Shown here piece after piece: positions 25,088-33,683 of a stretch of 35,328 nt of DNA (position 1 is the stretch's first letter; each line of letters begins with the position of its first letter). Position numbers and translations under genes: made by a program. The DNA lies in NCBI GenBank assembly GCA_945882005.1, contig CAMCWG010000002.1, positions 1 to 35,328 of the forward strand, in the 5' to 3' direction. The notes beneath the pieces were generated by a model. It had not been told where the DNA came from. It ran no database searches and was given only the letters and a program-made list of their open reading frames with translations. The stretch comes from Bordetella parapertussis (GTDB taxonomy: Bacteria; Pseudomonadota; Gammaproteobacteria; Burkholderiales; Burkholderiaceae_B).

Positions 25088-26404
25088 ATGGCTGATCTGT
25101 CGTTAGATTTTTGTGGAATCAAATTCAAGAACCCGGTCGTCATTGCCTCGATTGAGACCACCAATAGCCCAGAGGTTATTCGTGAGTGTGTCGACGCGGG
25201 AGCGGGCGGCATGATCATCAAGACCCTGACCGATATTGAGGATATGGCGCGACTGACCCAGAACTCAAAGTATGCGATCTTGAATGAAAAGAACGAGCCT
25301 ATTAAGGGCAAGGTAAATAAAAACTTTGTTTTTTATAGCCGTTCGGGCTATTCGAGTACGCCTCTGCGCGAATGGATCCCACATCTCAAAGAGTTGAATA
25401 AGTACGCGCAAGATCAAGGATCGCATCTGATCGGTAGCGCTGGCGGCAAGACGATGCAGAGCTGGATCGATATTTGTCGAACGATTGAAGACTGTGGTCT
25501 TCCCATGGTGGAGTTGAACTTTGGCTGTCCTCATCCAGCCATGATGCCCGGCGTACATGGTGGCTCGATGATTGGACAAGAGCCCGACATTGCGGCCGAG
25601 GTCACTGCACGCGTGTGTGAGGCCGTCAAGATCCCGGTTGTCATCAAGCTCACGCCGGACCAGTCTAGGGTATTAGATGTCGCACGCGCAGTTAAAGAGG
25701 CTGGCGCATCTGCCGTTACGGCAACCAACCGCTACACAGGTTTCTCCGTTGATATCGAGACGGGCTTGCCCCGTCTTGGTGGTCCCGCAGGGATCGGTGG
25801 CGTGTGGGCGAAGGCGCTCTCGTTGCGTTGGGTTAACCGCATCTATACCGAACTTGGTATGCCCATCACAGGGTCAAATGGTATTTACGATCACCGCGAT
25901 ATCGTCGAGTTCATCATGACGGGTGCACCTTTAGTGCAGGTCGGTTCCGTACTGATGCTAAAAGGTATCAAGTATTTGCCAAATATGATTAACGGACTCG
26001 ATACGTTTATGGACACCCACGGGTATCCTGATATCGCCTCCATGACAGGAATTGCTTCACGCCAAGCGGTTAAAGACTATGGCGAGCAGTTCCGTAAACC
26101 ACGCATGCACAGCGAGATCGCCAGCGAGGCCTGTAAGAACCCAAGCTGTACGATTTGTATTCAGACCTGTTTCTATGATGCCTTGGCACAAGGCGATGGC
26201 AGCGTAGAGTCGATTCACGCAAATTGCATTGGTTGCGAAATGTGCACCCAAACATGTCCGTTTGATGCGACGACCATGCACACGACAACCGAGGAGCAGC
26301 GCGCCCTCAAAGAGTTCTTCCAAATCAAGCCGGACGTGTTTGAGAATAAGAAGTTCGAAAAGGGATTTGAGCGAGGCATCAAGCTATCCAAGGTGAAGGG
26401 GTAA
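25088..26404 (+). CDS. preA: PreA-like dihydropyrimidine dehydrogenase subunit
   Basis: FMN-binding TIM-barrel protein of the dihydroorotate/dihydropyrimidine dehydrogenase family with two C-terminal [4Fe-4S] clusters (438 aa). Motifs are LSLDFCGIKFKNPVVIAS at the N-terminus, VELNFGCPHP, VVIKLTPD and the ferredoxin sites CKNPSCTICIQTC and CIGCEMCTQTCP. The family reduces the 5,6 double bond of uracil or thymine. The PreT partner, which feeds electrons from NAD(P)H, is not in the window. At the active-site loop the pig enzyme has Cys in ACGQ; here the aligned segment reads MIGQ. I recall that some bacterial PreA proteins also lack that Cys, so this alone is not decisive. ATG 25088 has GGAG upstream. 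The substrate could be a pyrimidine or another lactam-type heterocycle. Confidence 0.88.
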   Translation: MADLSLDFCGIKFKNPVVIASIETTNSPEVIRECVDAGAGGMIIKTLTDIEDMARLTQNSKYAILNEKNEPIKGKVNKNFVFYSRSGYSSTPLREWIPHLKELNKYAQDQGSHLIGSAGGKTMQSWIDICRTIEDCGLPMVELNFGCPHPAMMPGVHGGSMIGQEPDIAAEVTARVCEAVKIPVVIKLTPDQSRVLDVARAVKEAGASAVTATNRYTGFSVDIETGLPRLGGPAGIGGVWAKALSLRWVNRIYTELGMPITGSNGIYDHRDIVEFIMTGAPLVQVGSVLMLKGIKYLPNMINGLDTFMDTHGYPDIASMTGIASRQAVKDYGEQFRKPRMHSEIASEACKNPSCTICIQTCFYDALAQGDGSVESIHANCIGCEMCTQTCPFDATTMHTTTEEQRALKEFFQIKPDVFENKKFEKGFERGIKLSKVKG

Positions 26405-26407
26405 TTG

Positions 26408-28528
26408 ATGGCAGCTGGAAAAACTCCCTTGCAGTACCGCTTCGCTTTCGATATCGGGGGTACCTTTACTGACCTAGTTCTTCTCGGTTCTGATGGTCGT
26501 GTCTTGACCGCGAAAGTATTAACGGGCGTTGATGACGTTGTGCTGCCGATTCGTACCGGACTGTTGGCGATGCTCAAAGAGCATGGCCTAGCGTTGACGC
26601 AAGTGACAGATGTGGTGGTTGGTGCCACAACAGCCGTGACAAACCTGGTGATTGAACGCAAAGGTGCGGTCACGGGATTAATTACGACGGCTGGTTTTCG
26701 TGATGTGTTGGAAATTGCACGTGAACTGCGCTATGACCTCTATGACTTAACTGCGCCAGGCCCTGACGCAATTATTCCCCGTCACTTGCGTATGGAGGTG
26801 CAGGAGCGTGTCGATGCCTCAGGAGCTGTTGTGCAGCCCTTAGATGACGCGGATGTTGAACACGTCGTGCATCAACTTAAAGAGGCAGGCGTGCGGGCGA
26901 TCGCAGTATGTTTGCTTCACAGCTACAGCAACCCTTCGCATGAGCAACGTATCAAAGCGGTCATACAGCGTGTCGCCCCTGACTTGTGCGTATCGCTTTC
27001 GAGCGAAGTGTTGGGCGAGATGCGGGAATATGAGCGTTCGGTTGCAACCGTGTTGAATGCGTGTGTGATGCCGATGGTGGGACACTACCTCAGCGCCATT
27101 GAAGACGGTCTGCGTATAGCGGGCTTGAACGCGACCTTACACATCATGCAGTCCAACGGGGGCGTCATTTCCCGACACTTGGGCGAGCGTATGCCTATCC
27201 GTATGTTGGAGTCCGGACCCGCCGCAGGAGCGCTCGGGGCTGCCTATGCCGCGAGGCTGGCTAAGACCGCAGATGTGATGGCGTTTGATATGGGCGGGAC
27301 GACCGCCAAGGCGTGTCTGATTTCGAATGGTCGGCCGTCTATTACGACAGAGTTTGAGGCTGCACGGCAAGAGCGCTTTAAAAAGGGCAGTGGGTTGCCC
27401 GTGCGTTTGCCGACGGTTGATTTGATTGAAATTGGCGCGGGGGGGGGCAGTATTGCGCATGTGGATACGACCGGATTATTGAAGGTCGGCCCTCATAGCG
27501 CAGGATCGAGTCCCGGTCCTGCTTGTTATGGTCTAGGGGGCGAACGGCCGACAGTAACCGATGCTGCGCTGGTGTTGGGTTACCTGGATCCGCAAGGAAC
27601 ATTAAGCGGCGCTGTCCGCTTACGCCTAGAGCTTGCTGAGCAGGCGATAAAAAAGCATGTGGCAGATCCATTAGGAATTTCAGTGATCGAGGCTGCCAAT
27701 GGCATCCACCGAATCGTTTGTGAGCATATGGCGGTCGCCGCAAAGATTCACGCTGTTGAAAACGGTCGCGACATTCGGCGCTATACCCTGTTGGCCTTTG
27801 GCGGTGCAGGCCCAATCCACGCACGCGAAGTTGCTCGTCGCAGTGGTTGCCAAGAGGTTTTAGTGCCGGCCAATGCCGGTGTGTTCTCTGCGTTTGGATT
27901 ACTTGTTGCTCCCATGAAAATGGATCTTGTACGTACAAAGTTTGTACGGTTGGCAGATATGGACTGGGCGGCGACCGAAGCGCTGCTTCAGGGCATGGAG
28001 GATACTTTGCGGCAAGAGCTTGCGACCGCAGGTGTGGCGAGCAAGGATATACATTTTCGGCGCAGCGCAGACATGCGCTATGTGGGTCAGGGTTTCGAAG
28101 TTGAAACAGAGTTACCCGCAGTACTCGCTGCGGTAAGGCAAGCCGACATTGAAGCGGCCTTTGCCAAAGCGTATGCGCAACGCTTTGGCGGTCAGCTGAC
28201 AGCCCAGCGTGTTGAAGCGGTGAACTGGCGCGTTGAGGGCTCCGCTCCTGTACCTGAGACGGTTGTGGGTGACGGCTCGCCTGGTGGGGTGAGTGACGCC
28301 GCGGCCAAACCTCAGATGCGCGCGGCATTTTTCCCAGATCAGGGCGTGTACGTCGATACGCCGGTGATAGCTGGTGGTGCATTGCGCTTTGGTCAGGATT
28401 ACGCTGGGCCTGCCTTGATCGAACAACCGGGCTCCACGGTGGTGATTGGTCCCGGCGATCGTTTCAGATTGGATGAGCACGCGAACTTGCGGATTACGCT
28501 GGGCGCGAAACAAGGGCATTCCGCATGA
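26408..28528 (+). CDS. hyuA: ATP-dependent hydantoinase/oxoprolinase subunit A (HyuA)
   Basis: Actin-like ATPase subunit of the family that includes N-methylhydantoinase, 5-oxoprolinase and acetone carboxylase; it phosphorylates a lactam or imide carbonyl so that the ring can be opened. The phosphate-binding motif FDIGGTFTDLVLLG is at the N-terminus, with FDMGGTTAKACL, EIGAGGGSIAHVD and LAFGGAGPIHA further along. Length about 706 aa is typical. ATG 26408 is preferred to the TTG at 26405; the gene follows preA after only 3 bases. The stop overlaps hyuB by ATGA, as expected for two subunits of one enzyme. The natural substrate cannot be read from sequence. Confidence 0.93.
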   Translation: MAAGKTPLQYRFAFDIGGTFTDLVLLGSDGRVLTAKVLTGVDDVVLPIRTGLLAMLKEHGLALTQVTDVVVGATTAVTNLVIERKGAVTGLITTAGFRDVLEIARELRYDLYDLTAPGPDAIIPRHLRMEVQERVDASGAVVQPLDDADVEHVVHQLKEAGVRAIAVCLLHSYSNPSHEQRIKAVIQRVAPDLCVSLSSEVLGEMREYERSVATVLNACVMPMVGHYLSAIEDGLRIAGLNATLHIMQSNGGVISRHLGERMPIRMLESGPAAGALGAAYAARLAKTADVMAFDMGGTTAKACLISNGRPSITTEFEAARQERFKKGSGLPVRLPTVDLIEIGAGGGSIAHVDTTGLLKVGPHSAGSSPGPACYGLGGERPTVTDAALVLGYLDPQGTLSGAVRLRLELAEQAIKKHVADPLGISVIEAANGIHRIVCEHMAVAAKIHAVENGRDIRRYTLLAFGGAGPIHAREVARRSGCQEVLVPANAGVFSAFGLLVAPMKMDLVRTKFVRLADMDWAATEALLQGMEDTLRQELATAGVASKDIHFRRSADMRYVGQGFEVETELPAVLAAVRQADIEAAFAKAYAQRFGGQLTAQRVEAVNWRVEGSAPVPETVVGDGSPGGVSDAAAKPQMRAAFFPDQGVYVDTPVIAGGALRFGQDYAGPALIEQPGSTVVIGPGDRFRLDEHANLRITLGAKQGHSA

Positions 28529-30093
28529 CAAAGACAAATCAGACTGCTATGAGTCCCATCGATTTAGAAATTTATTGGAATCGTCTTATTGCGATTACAG
28601 ACGAGGCTGGTGCAACGCTTAAGCGAACCTCTTTTTCTACAGTCGTAAGAGAATCGAATGATTTTGCGTGTGTCTTGCTCGACACCGAAGCGCGTCTCGT
28701 TGCGCAATCCTCGCTCAGTATCCCTGGCTTTATCGGGACGGCTCCTTTATCACTCAAGGGTATCTTGAAGGTCATGCCACAGGATCAGTTAAAGCCTGGG
28801 GATATTCTCTTCACCAACGACCCTTGGATCGGTACGGGGCATTTGCCTGATGCGACGATGGTGGCACCTATCTTTTTTAAAGGCCACTTAGTCGCCTATG
28901 CGATGGCGGTTGCACACCTTTCTGATATCGGTGGGCGACAGTGGTCTGCAGATGCAGGTGAGGTCTATGAAGAGGGTATTCGGTTTCCAGTCGTCAAGCT
29001 AGCAGAGGAGGGAAAGTTCAATCCTTGGGTGATGCAAATGCTCGAGGCGAATGTTCGACTACCTCAGCAAGTTCGCGGCGACATCGAAGCGCAAGTGGGT
29101 GCCTTACGCGTCGCTGAGCGCCGCTTGATTGAGCTACTTGAAGAGTATGGGATAGCCGACATTCGAGAAATTGCAGGCGCTATTTTCAAGGCATCAGAGG
29201 ATGCGGCCCTGCGAGAGTTACGCAAAATCCCCCCAGGTGTTTATCGCGGCTCAGTTGAGTCCGATGGCTGGGATGAAACGGTGCGCATTGAGGCAACCTT
29301 GACGGTCACCGCGGATGGCGTCACGGTGGATTACAGCGGAAGTACTGAGCAGGTACGGTTTGGTATCAACGAGACCTTTAACCACACCTATGCCTATACG
29401 ATCTACCCCTTTAAGTGTTTGCTTTCACCCGGCATCCCGAATAATGATGGCTTTACAAGGCTGTTCAAAGTAATCGCACCCGAGGGTACGATTGTGAACG
29501 CCAAGCCACCCGCTGCAGTGGGTGCGCGGCATTTGATTGGACATCAATTGCAAGCTGCCGTGTTTGATGCACTGTCCTCTGTCATGCCAGATAAGGTTCA
29601 AGCGGATAGCGGCACACCCCTTTGGTCTGTCTTAATGCGGGGTGTTGATCCCGTTCGCGGCACATCTTTTTCTAGCATCTTGTTTTTTAACGGTGGGATG
29701 GGGGCGATGCGTGATCGCGATGGCCCACCCGCTGCTGGTTTTCCTGCAAATATTTCTAACACGCCGGTTGAGGTTGCCGAGATGCTTTCGCCCGTACTGT
29801 TTCGCAGTAAGAGCTTGATCGACGGTTCAGGTGGCGAGGGTGCACACTGCGGGGGAATGGGGCAAAAGGTTTCGTTTCAGTCTCGGTGGCCTGGCAGGCT
29901 CAGAGTATCGTTGTTAACGGAGCGCACGCGAATCCCCGCCAAGGGTATCGAGGGCGGTTTCGCTGGTCGGACAGGGCATGTGCTTCTGAATGGTCAGCCG
30001 GTGCAGAATCCTAAGGGTGTAGTCGATATGGTTGAAGGGGATACTCTTGAACTCGCTTTGCCCGGAGGCGGAGGTTACGGCGTGAAGCTTTAA
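28525..30093 (+). CDS. hyuB: Hydantoinase/oxoprolinase subunit B (HyuB)
   Basis: Second subunit of the ATP-dependent lactam/imide hydrolase (522 aa). Family motifs are PIDLEIYWNRLIAITDEAG at the N-terminus, DFACVLLDTEARLVAQS, GDILFTNDPWIGTGHLPD, VAHLSDIGGRQW and the glycine-rich tail LPGGGGYGVKL. It starts in an ATGA overlap with hyuA; an internal ATG at 28549 exists. The 83 bases after its stop hold an imperfect stem (CCACAAAG with CTTTGTTGG) but no adjacent T-run, so transcription may continue into dctP. Confidence 0.93.
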   Translation: MTKTNQTAMSPIDLEIYWNRLIAITDEAGATLKRTSFSTVVRESNDFACVLLDTEARLVAQSSLSIPGFIGTAPLSLKGILKVMPQDQLKPGDILFTNDPWIGTGHLPDATMVAPIFFKGHLVAYAMAVAHLSDIGGRQWSADAGEVYEEGIRFPVVKLAEEGKFNPWVMQMLEANVRLPQQVRGDIEAQVGALRVAERRLIELLEEYGIADIREIAGAIFKASEDAALRELRKIPPGVYRGSVESDGWDETVRIEATLTVTADGVTVDYSGSTEQVRFGINETFNHTYAYTIYPFKCLLSPGIPNNDGFTRLFKVIAPEGTIVNAKPPAAVGARHLIGHQLQAAVFDALSSVMPDKVQADSGTPLWSVLMRGVDPVRGTSFSSILFFNGGMGAMRDRDGPPAAGFPANISNTPVEVAEMLSPVLFRSKSLIDGSGGEGAHCGGMGQKVSFQSRWPGRLRVSLLTERTRIPAKGIEGGFAGRTGHVLLNGQPVQNPKGVVDMVEGDTLELALPGGGGYGVKL

Positions 30094-30176
30094 CTTCCAC
30101 AAAGTTAGTGTTGTTGATCTTTGTTGGACCTATCAGTATGCTCACTTAACTTACTTTTTATCGTCAGGAGATTCGT

Positions 30177-31271
30177 ATGCAACGTCGTCGCTTCCTCACT
30201 AAAACCGCCACCGCTGCTGGTGCTGGTCTTGCCACGCTAGGCGCTCCCGCCTTTGCGCAAGGTACACCCACAGTCAAATGGCGGATGGCTACAAGTTGGC
30301 CAAAAGGTCTTGACACCATTTACGGTTCGGCCGAAGAGCTCGCTAAACGCGTTGGCCAGATCACTGATGGTAAATTTGAAATCCGCGTCTTTGCTGGTGG
30401 CGAGATCCTACCTCCAGCGCAGACGATGGACGCCGTGAGTAATCAAACCGTGGAATGTAATCACACGTTAAGCACATATTTCTTGGGAAAGAATAGTGCA
30501 CTTGCGTTTGATACTGGGCTGAGCTACGGCCTAAATGCGCGCCAGCATAATGCTTGGTTGATGTATGGCGGCGGACTCGCCTTGGTTCGTGATGTTTATA
30601 AAAAATACAATATCATCAACTTCACCAGCGGCAATGTCGGTGTGCAAATGGGTGGTTGGTATCGCAAAGAGATCAAGTCGGTTGCAGACTTAAAGGGTTT
30701 GAAAATCCGGATCGGTGGTATCGGCGGGATGGTCTTATCTAAACTTGGTTCGGTTCCTCAACAGATCCCGCCCGCAGACATTTATTCCTCACTTGAGAAA
30801 GGTACGATTGACGCAGCTGAGTGGATTGGTCCATACGACGACTTGAAGTTAGGTCTGAATAAGGTTGCACCCTACTATTACGCTCCGGGATGGTTCGAAG
30901 GTAGTGCGTCCATCACAACCATGGTCAATGATAAGGCGTTTGCGGCTTTGCCGCCCGCGTATCAAGCTGCCTTTGAAGTCGCCTGTAATGAACAGACTCT
31001 TAAGATGCTTGCAAACTATGACGCTAAGAACCCTGATGCTTTACGTAAACTGATTGGCAGTGGTGCAAAAGTCAGCTTGTTCCCCCGCGATGTGTTGGAT
31101 GCAACCTATAAGGCCTCGCAAGAGTTGTGGACGGAGCTTTCAGCCAAGAACCCTGACTTTGCGAAAATTTTCCCGCAATGGCAGGCCTTCCAACAGAGCG
31201 AAGCTAGCTGGTTCCGTTTGTCTGAAGCTTCTTTGGATAATTACACGTACGCCGCAGTTGGACGTCGTTAA
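30177..31271 (+). CDS. dctP: TRAP transporter solute-binding protein (DctP/TakP-like), Tat signal
   Basis: Periplasmic binding protein of a TRAP transporter (364 aa) of the branch close to the alpha-keto-acid binder TakP. The Tat signal QRRRFLTK is followed by a hydrophobic stretch ending at APAFAQG. Family patterns are WRMATSWPKGLDTIYGSAEE at the N-terminus and GGWYRKEIKSVADLKGLKIR in the middle, with PPADIYSSLEKGTIDAAEW. AGGAG lies six bases before ATG 30177. The membrane partners DctQ and DctM are not in the window, so it is an orphan binder or uses components elsewhere. It probably supplies the substrate of the surrounding enzymes, likely a carboxylate (inference). Confidence 0.9.
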   Translation: MQRRRFLTKTATAAGAGLATLGAPAFAQGTPTVKWRMATSWPKGLDTIYGSAEELAKRVGQITDGKFEIRVFAGGEILPPAQTMDAVSNQTVECNHTLSTYFLGKNSALAFDTGLSYGLNARQHNAWLMYGGGLALVRDVYKKYNIINFTSGNVGVQMGGWYRKEIKSVADLKGLKIRIGGIGGMVLSKLGSVPQQIPPADIYSSLEKGTIDAAEWIGPYDDLKLGLNKVAPYYYAPGWFEGSASITTMVNDKAFAALPPAYQAAFEVACNEQTLKMLANYDAKNPDALRKLIGSGAKVSLFPRDVLDATYKASQELWTELSAKNPDFAKIFPQWQAFQQSEASWFRLSEASLDNYTYAAVGRR

Positions 31272-31298
31272 TCTATTCGTTTGATGTGAGAAAAGTGC

Positions 31299-33683
31299 AT
31301 GGGTCATCCAGGTGATGTGAAGCAGATCAAGCCTCAAGGTATTGGGGCGAGAGTGCAGCGCAAAGAAGATGTCCGACATCTTCACGGCAAGGGAAATTTT
31401 GTCGCAGATATGACAATGCCCGGGTTAAGTGAAGTGGCCTTCACTCGAAGCCCCCTGGCCCATGCACGTATTACAGGTGTGCGTATACCCACTGAACTGG
31501 TGGGACAAGTATTTGAACGCCGCGATTTGGTCGGTGCGCTTGATATCGCTGCAGATTCGTCACTCCCCACGTACCAGCCTTCGGTGCAATCGCCTCTGGC
31601 GAGTGGCAAGGTTCGTTTCGTCGGTGAGGCCGTTCTGATGTCCTATGCGCCGACGCGAGCAGAGGCAGAGGACTTACTCGAAACGGTCGAAGTTGACTAC
31701 CAAGAGCTTCCTGTTTATTCCGATATTCATACCTCAACGCAAGCAAGCTCCGACTTGATGCACGAGGGTTGGAAAGATAATGTGTTTGTCACGCTATCGG
31801 CAGACAAGCGCTTTGATGAGTTAAGTGCCAAAGCAGATGTCGTGGTGCATCGCAAGATGAGCTTGGCTCGGCAGTGTCAGGTGCCCCTAGAAGGGAAGGC
31901 TGTATTGGCGTACTGGGATCATCCTGCAAATCAATTGGTTGTGGTGAGCGCAACCCAGGTGCCGCACTTAATTCGCACCGCACTTGCGCAGTATCTTCAG
32001 TTGGATCAAGGTCAGTTGCGTGTCATCTCGCCAGACGTTGGAGGTGCCTTCGGGTACAAATGTATTTTGCAGCCAGAAGAGCTTTGTGTCGCTTGGCTGG
32101 CTAAAACCTATCGCAAGCCGTTTCGCTATATCGAAGATCGCCGTGAACATTTAACCGCGGGGGCCAACACCCGCGAGCACTATTATGAAATGACTGCCTA
32201 CGCTGACAAGCGCGGTCGTTTGTTAGCGCTAGATGCAAAGATTACGATCGATGGTGGTGCCTACTCCGTTTGGCCTTTTACGATCGGAATTGAGCCTGGG
32301 CAGGCGGTCGGTAATCTGCCTGGCCCGTACGCGTTTGATGGGTATCGCTGTGTGACCCGTTGCGTCGCCACCAATAAGCCTGGTTTTGTTCCCTATCGCG
32401 GCGTCGCGCGCACGGGCGTGTGTTTTGCGATGGAACTCACTCTCAACGCAATTGCTCAGGAAGTGGGCCGCGAACCGTGGGAGATTCGTGTAGAGAATCT
32501 CGTACAACCAGAGCAGATGCCGTACTTGAACGTAGCGAATAAGTATTTTGACAGCGGAGACTACCCAGCAAGTGTGCGGCGTGCTTTAGCAATGATTGAT
32601 TTAAAAGCCGTCAGATCACGTCAAGAACTTGGGGAGTCGGACGGTAGGCTGATCGGTTTCGGAATTGCAACTTACACCGAGCAGTCTGCGCATGGCACGT
32701 CTGTTTTTGCGGCGTGGGGTATGCCAATCGTTCCGGGCTTTGATCAAGCAATGGTTCGCATGACACCTGACGGCGGTCTCGATATTCGCGTCGGCGTACA
32801 CTCCCACGGGCAAGGGATGGAGACGACTTTCGCGCAGATTGCGAATGAAGTATTAGGGATCGACGTATCACGTACGCGCGTGATCCACGGTGATACCGCC
32901 CAGACACCGTACTCGAGTGGTACCTACGCGTCGCGCTCTCTGGTGATGTCGGGTGGAGCTGTGTCTCAGGCGTGCAAAAAATTAATACCGCAAATTTTAA
33001 AGATTGGCGCGCATTTGCTTGGTTCGGATCTGACCGCGGTGCGATTTGAAGATGGATGTGTCAAAAGCGCAGAGGCGCAGGTCACCATTGATCAAGTCGC
33101 CAACGCTTGGTATCTCAATCCGCAGAGGTTGCCGGCTGATGTCGATCCGACTGGGTTAGAAGCGACAGTTGGCTACAAACCTAAAGTCGACACTGGCGCT
33201 TTTTCGTATGCAACGCATGCAGCCGTTGTCGCAATAGATCCCAAAATGGGCAGCGTTGAGATTCTCGATTACGTCGTGGTAGAAGATTGTGGTGTGGTGG
33301 TCAACCCGATGGTGGTTGAAGGTCAAACAATCGGAGGGGTTGCCCAGGGTATCGGTACGGCGCTGTATGAAGAGACGCCTTACGATTCCTTTGGTCAGCC
33401 GCTTGCCTCAACGCTTGCCGACTACACGATGCCGGGTGCAACCGAAGTGCCTAATATTCGCATTGATCACCTTGAGACTCCGTCGCCGCACACGGAATTT
33501 GGTGCGAAGGGAATGGGAGAGGGAGGCGCAATCGCGCCGCCTGCCGCCATTTTTGGCGCTGTTAACGACGCTTTGCGTAAGCTCGGTGGTCGGATTGAGG
33601 TGAATCAGACGCCTTTGACGCCACGACGCTTACTTGAGGCGATTAAACACGCCAGGCAGCAACCCGTGGGGGGTGAAGCATGA
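31299..33683 (+). CDS. Cytoplasmic xanthine dehydrogenase-family molybdopterin subunit
   Basis: Catalytic subunit of a second molybdenum hydroxylase (794 aa), CoxL-like in organisation, without signal peptide. Motifs include GIGARVQRKEDVRHLHGKG at the N-terminus, SPDVGGAFGYKC, and the catalytic glutamate E741 in KGMGEGGAIAPP. The active-site loop of true CO dehydrogenase has a Cys in AYxCSFR; here the aligned loop reads PYRGVARTG, so it is not CO dehydrogenase. It overlaps the FAD-subunit gene by ATGA and lies 27 bases after dctP. A hydroxylase of an N-heterocycle at the carbon next to nitrogen fits the context, but the substrate is not determined. Confidence 0.92.
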   Translation: MGHPGDVKQIKPQGIGARVQRKEDVRHLHGKGNFVADMTMPGLSEVAFTRSPLAHARITGVRIPTELVGQVFERRDLVGALDIAADSSLPTYQPSVQSPLASGKVRFVGEAVLMSYAPTRAEAEDLLETVEVDYQELPVYSDIHTSTQASSDLMHEGWKDNVFVTLSADKRFDELSAKADVVVHRKMSLARQCQVPLEGKAVLAYWDHPANQLVVVSATQVPHLIRTALAQYLQLDQGQLRVISPDVGGAFGYKCILQPEELCVAWLAKTYRKPFRYIEDRREHLTAGANTREHYYEMTAYADKRGRLLALDAKITIDGGAYSVWPFTIGIEPGQAVGNLPGPYAFDGYRCVTRCVATNKPGFVPYRGVARTGVCFAMELTLNAIAQEVGREPWEIRVENLVQPEQMPYLNVANKYFDSGDYPASVRRALAMIDLKAVRSRQELGESDGRLIGFGIATYTEQSAHGTSVFAAWGMPIVPGFDQAMVRMTPDGGLDIRVGVHSHGQGMETTFAQIANEVLGIDVSRTRVIHGDTAQTPYSSGTYASRSLVMSGGAVSQACKKLIPQILKIGAHLLGSDLTAVRFEDGCVKSAEAQVTIDQVANAWYLNPQRLPADVDPTGLEATVGYKPKVDTGAFSYATHAAVVAIDPKMGSVEILDYVVVEDCGVVVNPMVVEGQTIGGVAQGIGTALYEETPYDSFGQPLASTLADYTMPGATEVPNIRIDHLETPSPHTEFGAKGMGEGGAIAPPAAIFGAVNDALRKLGGRIEVNQTPLTPRRLLEAIKHARQQPVGGEA

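Noticed and set aside
27378..28382. Long minus-strand ORF opposite hyuA
   Set aside because: Its composition (rich in Arg, His, Pro, Gln, Ser) is that of an antisense shadow, it matches no family, and hyuA on the other strand is clearly real.
30094..30176. Possible terminator between hyuB and dctP
   Set aside because: The stem (CCACAAAG with CTTTGTTGG) has a bulge and no adjacent T-run; the T-run at about 30153-30159 is too far away.
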